A DNA stretch of 27,607 nucleotides. Origin: DASYTH01 sp035942955. Lineage in GTDB: Bacteria > Actinomycetota > Actinomycetes > Mycobacteriales > Pseudonocardiaceae. Under the pieces are notes generated by a model that saw only the letters and a list, made by a program, of their open reading frames with translations, searched no databases and had not been told where the DNA came from. Numbering within the stretch: the stretch's first letter is position 1; each line of letters opens with the position of its first letter. This document shows positions 23,180 to 27,607 of this stretch, in pieces. The stretch is from contig NZ_DASZCQ010000185.1 in assembly GCF_035942955.1 (NCBI RefSeq), positions 1 to 27,607 on the forward strand, read 5' to 3'. A program made the position numbers and the translations under genes.

Positions 23180-23872
23180 TCACCGCGGCGGGCGCAGCAC
23201 GGCGAACGGGTCGGTGACCGCCATGGCCCGCTCGGTGAACGAGAACAGCGCCGCCGGGCGCCCGCCGGCCCGGCCGGGCGGCGCGGTGGCCCCGGTGGGT
23301 TTGAGCAGGCCGCGGCGGGACAGCACCCGCTGCAGGTTGGTCGCCGACACCCGGTAGCCGAGCGCGGCCGAGTACAGCTCACGCAGCGCCGAGATCGTGA
23401 ACGTCGGCGGCGCGAGCGCGAAACCGATGTTCGTGTAGGACAGCTTGGCCCGCAACCGGTCCCGGGCTCGACGAACGATGGACTCGTGATCGAACGCCGT
23501 TCGAGGCAGCGCGTCCACCGGATGCCAGCGGGTGTCGGCCGGGACCGCCGGGTCGATGTCGGACGGAACCAGCCCGAGGAACGCCGTGGCGACCACCCGC
23601 GGCCCCGGCACCCGGTCCGGCGCGCTGAACACCGCGAGCTGCTCTACGTGCGCCAACTGCCGAACGTCGACCTTCTCGGCGAGCTGTCGCTTGATCGACT
23701 GCTCGACATCCTCGTCCGGGCCCAGCCGCCCGCCGGGCAGTGACCACCGGTGCGCGTGCGGCTCCATGGCGCGTTCCCACAGCAGGACCTGCAGTGATCC
23801 CGCTCTCACCTGCAAGACCGCGGCTAGGACTTCGTGAGCCGCAGGCAGGTGCTCGGTGGTAGCATCGACCAT
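23180..23872 (-). CDS. nrtR: NrtR: Nudix-related transcriptional regulator of NAD synthesis
   Basis: This 230-residue regulator joins an N-terminal Nudix domain and a C-terminal winged-helix domain (PTFTISALRELYSAALGYRVSATNLQRVLSRRGLL, about 157-191). The order and the position divergent from nadABC are those of the NrtR family, which represses NAD genes and is relieved by ADP-ribose. The Nudix box at about 47-70 is degenerate: GGRLGPDEDVEQSIKRQLAEKVDV has KRQLAEKV where active enzymes have RELxEExG. This implies a ligand sensor rather than a hydrolase. The ATG at 23872 is preferred over an upstream start at 23935 because it gives the normal N-terminus and has TAGGGT 7 nt before it. That hexamer lies inside the operator, so the gene is probably self-repressed. 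Confidence 0.9.
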   Translation of the reverse strand: MVDATTEHLPAAHEVLAAVLQVRAGSLQVLLWERAMEPHAHRWSLPGGRLGPDEDVEQSIKRQLAEKVDVRQLAHVEQLAVFSAPDRVPGPRVVATAFLGLVPSDIDPAVPADTRWHPVDALPRTAFDHESIVRRARDRLRAKLSYTNIGFALAPPTFTISALRELYSAALGYRVSATNLQRVLSRRGLLKPTGATAPPGRAGGRPAALFSFTERAMAVTDPFAVLRPPR

Positions 23873-23895
23873 GTTTTCGACCCTAAGGCGAAAAC
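23873..23895. promoter_or_regulatory. NrtR operator
   Basis: A perfect inverted repeat, GTTTTCG (23873-23879), 9-bp spacer, CGAAAAC (23889-23895), lies in the divergent nrtR/nadA gap. It directly touches the nrtR start codon. The spacer has a nearly symmetric CCTAAGG core. It is the only long A/T-containing palindrome in the gap and sits where NrtR sites are found before nadABC in mycobacteria. It would cover the nrtR -10 hexamer and a possible -35 (TTCGAC, 23876-23881) of nadA. Confidence 0.82.
23880..23885 (-). promoter_or_regulatory. -10 hexamer of nrtR inside its operator
   Basis: On the minus strand TAGGGT ends 7 nt before the nrtR ATG, so the transcript is probably leaderless. The hexamer lies in the operator spacer, so bound NrtR would block its own promoter. 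Confidence 0.5.
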
Positions 23896-23937
23896 CTCCG
23901 TACGGACGACCACGGATGGAACACGGAGGGCACACCC

Positions 23938-24954
23938 ATGACAGTGACAGCCTCTCTTGAGCGGACGCTCACACCGTACGGGGGAGTGGAGCCGGACGCG
24001 GCCTGGCGCGCCGAGGTGCGCCGCCTGGCCGAGGCGCGGGACGCCGTGCTCCTCGCGCACAACTACCAGATCCCGGAGATCCAGGACATCGCCGACCACA
24101 CCGGCGACTCGCTCGCCCTGTCCCGGATCGCCGCGGCCAGCGACGCGTCCACGATCGTCTTCTGCGGTGTGCACTTCATGGCCGAGACCGCCAAGATCCT
24201 CAACCCGGACAAGCGGGTGCTCATCCCAGACGCCCGCGCCGGCTGCTCGCTCGCCGACTCGATCGATGCCGAGCAGCTGCGCGCCTGGAAGGTCGATCAT
24301 CCCGGCGCCGTCGTCGTGTCCTACGTGAACACCACGGCCGAGGTGAAGGCCGAGACCGACATCTGCTGCACGTCGTCCAACGCCGTCGAGGTCGTCGAGT
24401 CCATCCCCGCGGACCGGGAGGTGCTCTTCCTGCCCGACCAGTTCCTCGGCGCGCACGTCCGCCGGGTCACCGGCCGGGAGAACCTGCACGTCTGGGCCGG
24501 CGAGTGCCACGTGCACGCCGGGATCAACGGCGCCGAGCTGGCCGAGCGGGCGGCCGCCAACCCGGACGCCGACCTGTTCGTCCACCCCGAGTGCGGCTGC
24601 GCCACGTCCGCGCTCTACCTGGCCGGCGAGGGCATCGTGCCGGACGAGCGGGTCAAGATCCTGTCCACCGGCGGCATGGTCGAGCAGGCCCGCTCCACGC
24701 GAGCGCGCTCGGTCCTGGTGGCCACCGAGATCGGCATGCTGCACCAGCTCCGCCGGGCCGCGCCGGAGATCGACTTCCGGGCCGTCAACGACCGGGCGTC
24801 CTGCCGCTACATGAAGATGATCACTCCCGCCGCGCTGCTGCGCTGCCTGCGCGAGGGCGTGGACGAGGTGCACGTCGACCCGTCGATCGCCGAGCGCGCC
24901 CGCGGCGCCGTCCAGCGCATGATCGAGATCGGCAAGCCCGGAGGTGGCGAATGA
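23938..24954 (+). CDS. nadA: Quinolinate synthase A
   Basis: This 338-residue [4Fe-4S] enzyme condenses iminoaspartate with dihydroxyacetone phosphate to quinolinate, the second step of de novo NAD synthesis. The three cluster ligands expected from the family are Cys103 (AGCSLAD), Cys190 (AGECHVHAG) and Cys289 (ASCRYMKM). Substrate-binding segments LLAHNYQIPEIQDIADHTGDS, FCGVHFMAETAKIL, SYVNTTAEVKAETDICCTSSNA and FVHPECGC are intact. GGAGG at 23925-23929 precedes the ATG by 8 nt. Unlike nrtR, this gene has a leader, in which the NrtR operator lies. The stop overlaps nadB in an ATGA. Confidence 0.97.
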   Translation: MTVTASLERTLTPYGGVEPDAAWRAEVRRLAEARDAVLLAHNYQIPEIQDIADHTGDSLALSRIAAASDASTIVFCGVHFMAETAKILNPDKRVLIPDARAGCSLADSIDAEQLRAWKVDHPGAVVVSYVNTTAEVKAETDICCTSSNAVEVVESIPADREVLFLPDQFLGAHVRRVTGRENLHVWAGECHVHAGINGAELAERAAANPDADLFVHPECGCATSALYLAGEGIVPDERVKILSTGGMVEQARSTRARSVLVATEIGMLHQLRRAAPEIDFRAVNDRASCRYMKMITPAALLRCLREGVDEVHVDPSIAERARGAVQRMIEIGKPGGGE

Positions 24955-26573
24955 GCATCCGCTGGGAGGCTCGCGCGGACCTGGTCGTGGTCGGCTCCGG
25001 CGTCGCCGGCCTGACCGCGGCCCTGACCGCGCACGCCCTTGGCCTGCGGGTGCTCGTGGTGACCAAGGCCGCCGCCGGGGACGGCAACACCCGGTGGGCC
25101 CAGGGCGGCGTCGCCGTCGTGCTCCCCGGCGAGCACGACCCCGGCGACTCGGTGGCGCGCCACGTCGAGGACACCCTCGTCGCCGGCGCCGGCCTGAGCG
25201 ACGAGGCGGCCGTGTCCGCGATCATCGCCGGCGGCCCGGCCGCCGTGACCCGCCTGCGCCGCCTCGGCGCCTCCTTCGACCGCGACGGCGCGGGCCTGGC
25301 CCGCACCCGCGAGGGCGGCCACACCGCGTTCCGGGTCGTGCACGCCGGCGGCGACGCGACCGGCGCCGAGGTCGAGCGCGCGCTGCTCGCCGCCGCCCGC
25401 GACGGCCGCGTGCCCATGCTGGAGCACCACATCGCCGTCGACCTGCTCCGCACCCCCGCCGGCGCGATCACCGGCCTGCTCGTGCTGGATCCCGCCGGCG
25501 TGCCCGGCCTGGTCGCCGCCCCCGCCGTCCTGCTGGCCACCGGCGGCCTCGGCCAGCTCTACCAGGCCACCTCCAACCCCGAGGTGGCCACCGCCGACGG
25601 CATCGCGCTCGCCCTGCGCGCCGGCGCCCTCGCCGCCGACCTCGAGTTCGTCCAGTTCCACCCGACCGTCCTCTACACCGGCGCCGGCGCCCGCGGCCGC
25701 TGCCCGCTGGTCACCGAGGCCGTCCGCGGCGAGGGCGCGATCCTGATCGACGCCACCGGCGCCCCGGTCATGACCGGCGTCCACCCGCTCGGCGACCTCG
25801 CCCCCCGCGACGTCGTCGCCGCGGCCATCACCCGCCGCATGGCGACCGAGCCCGGCGGCGTCGCCGACCACGTCTTCCTCGACGCCACCCACCTCGACGC
25901 CGCCACCTTCCGCCGCCGCTTCCCCACGGTCCACGGCGCCTGCCTGGCCATCGGCGTCGACCCCACCACCGACCCCATCCCGGTCGCCCCCGCCGCCCAC
26001 TTCGCCTGCGGCGGTGTTCTGTCTACAGTGGACGGACGGACCACGGTCCCCGGCCTCTACGCCGCCGGCGAGGTGGCGCGCACCGGCCTGCACGGCGCCA
26101 ACCGCCTCGCCTCCAACAGCCTCCTCGAGGGTCTCGTCGTCGGCGCGCGCGCCGCCGAAGCCGCCGCCGCCGACCTCGCCGCCGGCCACCTCGCCGACAC
26201 CCGCCTCACCGCCTGCGCCCCGCTGCCCACCGTCCCCGCCGCCCCTCGCGACCTCCTCCAGCGCGTCATGAGCCGCTACGCCGCCATCGGCCGCGACGCC
26301 GAGGGCCTTGCCGTCGTCGCCTCGGTTCTCGACGTGTCCGCTTTGGACAATCCACTCGAGACACTCGCGCTCGTCGAGGACGCCGCCCTCACCCTCACCG
26401 CCCGCGCCCTGCTCGCCAGCGCCGCCGAACGCACCGAGTCCCGCGGCTGCCACGTCCGCACCGACCACCCCCACGCGGACGACCACACCTGGCGGCGCAG
26501 CCTCAGCGTCCGCCTCACCCCCTCCGGCCACCCCGTGCTCGCCGGTCCCGCCCTGCTGCGGAGCGCGGCATGA
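24951..26573 (+). CDS. nadB: L-aspartate oxidase
   Basis: This 540-residue FAD enzyme oxidises L-aspartate to iminoaspartate, which NadA consumes. The FAD Rossmann motif is VVVGSGVAGLTAAL near residues 12-25. NTRWAQGGVAVVL, GGHTAFRVVHAGGDATG, LEFVQFHPTVLY and HGANRLASNSLLEG (about 381-394) are all typical of NadB and the related succinate dehydrogenase flavoproteins. The GGHT and lack of a SdhA-type length separate it from the latter. GGAGGTGG lies just before the ATG at 24951, which overlaps the nadA stop. The ATG of nadC overlaps its own stop, so the three genes are translationally linked. Confidence 0.96.
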   Translation: MSIRWEARADLVVVGSGVAGLTAALTAHALGLRVLVVTKAAAGDGNTRWAQGGVAVVLPGEHDPGDSVARHVEDTLVAGAGLSDEAAVSAIIAGGPAAVTRLRRLGASFDRDGAGLARTREGGHTAFRVVHAGGDATGAEVERALLAAARDGRVPMLEHHIAVDLLRTPAGAITGLLVLDPAGVPGLVAAPAVLLATGGLGQLYQATSNPEVATADGIALALRAGALAADLEFVQFHPTVLYTGAGARGRCPLVTEAVRGEGAILIDATGAPVMTGVHPLGDLAPRDVVAAAITRRMATEPGGVADHVFLDATHLDAATFRRRFPTVHGACLAIGVDPTTDPIPVAPAAHFACGGVLSTVDGRTTVPGLYAAGEVARTGLHGANRLASNSLLEGLVVGARAAEAAAADLAAGHLADTRLTACAPLPTVPAAPRDLLQRVMSRYAAIGRDAEGLAVVASVLDVSALDNPLETLALVEDAALTLTARALLASAAERTESRGCHVRTDHPHADDHTWRRSLSVRLTPSGHPVLAGPALLRSAA

Positions 26574-27415
26574 CCGACATCGAGCGGGTGGTCGCCACCG
26601 CGCTGGAGGAGGACCTGCGCTACGGGCCGGACGCCACGACCGAGGCGACCGTGCCGGCGGAGGCGGTGGCGATCGCCGAGCTCACCCCGCGGCGACCCGG
26701 CGTGCTGGCCGGGATCGAAGTGGCCGTCGCCGCGTTCGACCAGGTGCTCGGCGCCGACCTGGAGGTGCTCGACCGGGCCGCGGACGGGTCGCCGGCCGTG
26801 CCGGGGGAGCCGGTGCTCGTGGTCCGCGGCCCGGTCCGGGGTCTGCTCACCGCCGAGCGGACCGCGCTGAACCTGCTCTGCCACCTGTCCGGCGTGGCCA
26901 CGCTCACCGCCGCCTGGGCGGCCGCCGTGGCCGGCACCGGGTGCGCGATCCGCGACACCCGCAAGACGCTGCCGGGCCTGCGCACCCTGGAGAAGCACGC
27001 GGTCCGCTGCGGCGGCGGCGCCAACCACCGGCTCGGCCTCGGCGACGCCATCCTGATCAAGGACAACCACGTGCTCGCGGCCGGCTCCGTCGCCAAGGCC
27101 CTGGCCGCGGCCCGTACCCACGCCCCCGGCCTGCCCTGCGAGGTCGAGGTCGACACCCTCGACCAACTCGACGAGGCCCTCGCCGAGCGCGCCGAGCTGG
27201 TCCTGCTCGACAACTTCACCCCCGACCAGTGCGCCGAGGCAGTTCGCCGCGCGGCCGGAACCCCGACGCGCCTGGAAGCCTCAGGCGGCCTCACCCTCGA
27301 CGCCGCCCGTACCTATGCGCAAACCGGCGTGCACTACCTGGCCGTCGGCGCCCTCACCCACTCCGCGCCCGCCCTCGACATCGGGCTGGATCTCCAATAT
27401 TCACCGCTTGCATAG
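26570..27415 (+). CDS. nadC: Nicotinate-nucleotide pyrophosphorylase (carboxylating)
   Basis: This 281-residue quinolinate phosphoribosyltransferase turns quinolinate and PRPP into nicotinate mononucleotide, completing the route begun by NadB and NadA. Active-site segments are clear: RDTRKTLPGLRTLEK (Arg128, Arg131 and Lys132 at the quinolinate site), KHAVRCGGGANHRLGL, AILIKDNH with Lys164, EVEVDTL, VLLDNF, LEASGGL and VGALTHSAPALDIGLD. Length and motif order are standard. The ATG overlaps the nadB stop in an ATGA. A TTG-start small ORF overlaps its 3' end. Confidence 0.97.
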   Translation: MTDIERVVATALEEDLRYGPDATTEATVPAEAVAIAELTPRRPGVLAGIEVAVAAFDQVLGADLEVLDRAADGSPAVPGEPVLVVRGPVRGLLTAERTALNLLCHLSGVATLTAAWAAAVAGTGCAIRDTRKTLPGLRTLEKHAVRCGGGANHRLGLGDAILIKDNHVLAAGSVAKALAAARTHAPGLPCEVEVDTLDQLDEALAERAELVLLDNFTPDQCAEAVRRAAGTPTRLEASGGLTLDAARTYAQTGVHYLAVGALTHSAPALDIGLDLQYSPLA

Positions 27416-27557
27416 CCGCGACCGCAACGGGCCCGTCGCAAACAGTCCTGCGAGTCGACAGAAATCGCCGAGCGCCCGGCGCAAGGCGGCGCACCGCGCG
27501 GTGGCCGTCGAGCTCGACCGGATCGAGGGGGAGATCCTCAAGCGGCTGGGTGTGTGA
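27408..27557 (+). CDS. Small basic protein after nadC (hypothetical)
   Basis: An open frame with a TGA at 27555-27557 gives about 49 residues from a TTG at 27408 that overlaps the nadC stop. The second half (SARRKAAHRAVAVELDRIEGEILKRLGV) has strongly GC-ending codons and could form an amphipathic helix, which argues for real coding. The first half has ordinary, less biased codons. No clear ribosome binding site precedes the TTG, so the true start might be further in. I do not recognise the family. A basic N-terminus followed by a Leu/Ile-spaced helix could bind nucleic acid or a partner protein, but that is speculation. Confidence 0.45.
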   Translation: MHSRDRNGPVANSPASRQKSPSARRKAAHRAVAVELDRIEGEILKRLGV

Positions 27558-27607
27558 TCACGTCCCACCCGCGGCTCTTGCCCGGGCGAATACGCTGCTA
27601 AGTCGTG

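Noticed and set aside
24807..26531. Minus-strand open frame of 574 codons opposite nadB
   Set aside because: It is Gly/Ala/Val/Asp-rich with no fold-like pattern. The plus strand encodes complete NadB and the end of NadA.

Overview
The window comes from a high-GC actinomycete. Third codon positions are almost all G or C, GTG starts are common, and several genes look leaderless, with a TANNNT hexamer 6-8 nt before the start codon. The right half (bioA, bioD, bioB, bsaP, a DUF2567 membrane protein, nrtR, nadA-nadB-nadC) is laid out like the Mycobacterium tuberculosis bio/nad region (Rv1568-Rv1596), with dnaE upstream as in that species. A P450 and a carbohydrate ABC operon would suit a soil member of the Pseudonocardiales or a related order. 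That placement is inference; there is no rRNA in the window to confirm it.

Left region (1-4842). After the tail of an unidentified gene comes a carbohydrate ABC importer: a lipoprotein binding protein, two MalF/MalG-type permeases with overlapping reading frames, and a dedicated ATPase. A 66-bp sequence present twice in tandem lies between the second permease and the ATPase. It sits inside a 95-codon ORF that starts on the permease stop codon and ends directly against the ATPase start.

Conflict-type module (4914-9607). A 1297-residue protein joins an N-terminal caspase-like protease (His77/Cys124), a STAND/NACHT-type P-loop NTPase (Walker A about 314-321, Walker B about 400-408) and a C-terminal WD40-like propeller. 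It overlaps by 4 bp a 267-residue alpha/beta-hydrolase with an intact HSLGS nucleophile elbow. The architecture is that of a bacterial NLR-like sensor with a built-in protease, and the pair is the best candidate here for a poorly described immunity or regulated-death system.

Middle (9591-17929). Convergent to the module is a three-gene minus-strand unit: a uridine-kinase-like protein with a ruined P-loop, an OsmC/Ohr peroxidase and a GNAT acetyltransferase. Divergent from it is dnaE, whose stop overlaps the start of a lipoprotein with a Vps62-like domain. Then come a tiny minus-strand membrane peptide and a cytochrome P450. The 3' end of the P450 is duplicated in tandem (263-bp unit, 5 mismatches), leaving an 88-codon heme-loop fragment behind the intact gene.

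Right region (17990-27607). bioA, bioD and bioB supply three steps of biotin synthesis, and BsaP is the auxiliary protein that actinobacterial BioB needs. bioF is not in the window, and a minus-strand glutaredoxin-like gene lies between bioA and bioD. A DUF2567 membrane protein and a LON-domain protein converge on a 108-bp palindromic array of about 21-nt units that fills the whole gap between their stop codons. nrtR, with a degenerate Nudix box, diverges from the overlapping nadABC operon for de novo NAD synthesis. The gap between them holds a perfect GTTTTCG-N9-CGAAAAC operator that touches the nrtR start codon and contains its likely -10 hexamer. A small basic ORF follows nadC. The last 50 bases (27558-27607) show no feature I can support. 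I see no tRNA, rRNA, transposase, CRISPR array or phage gene.
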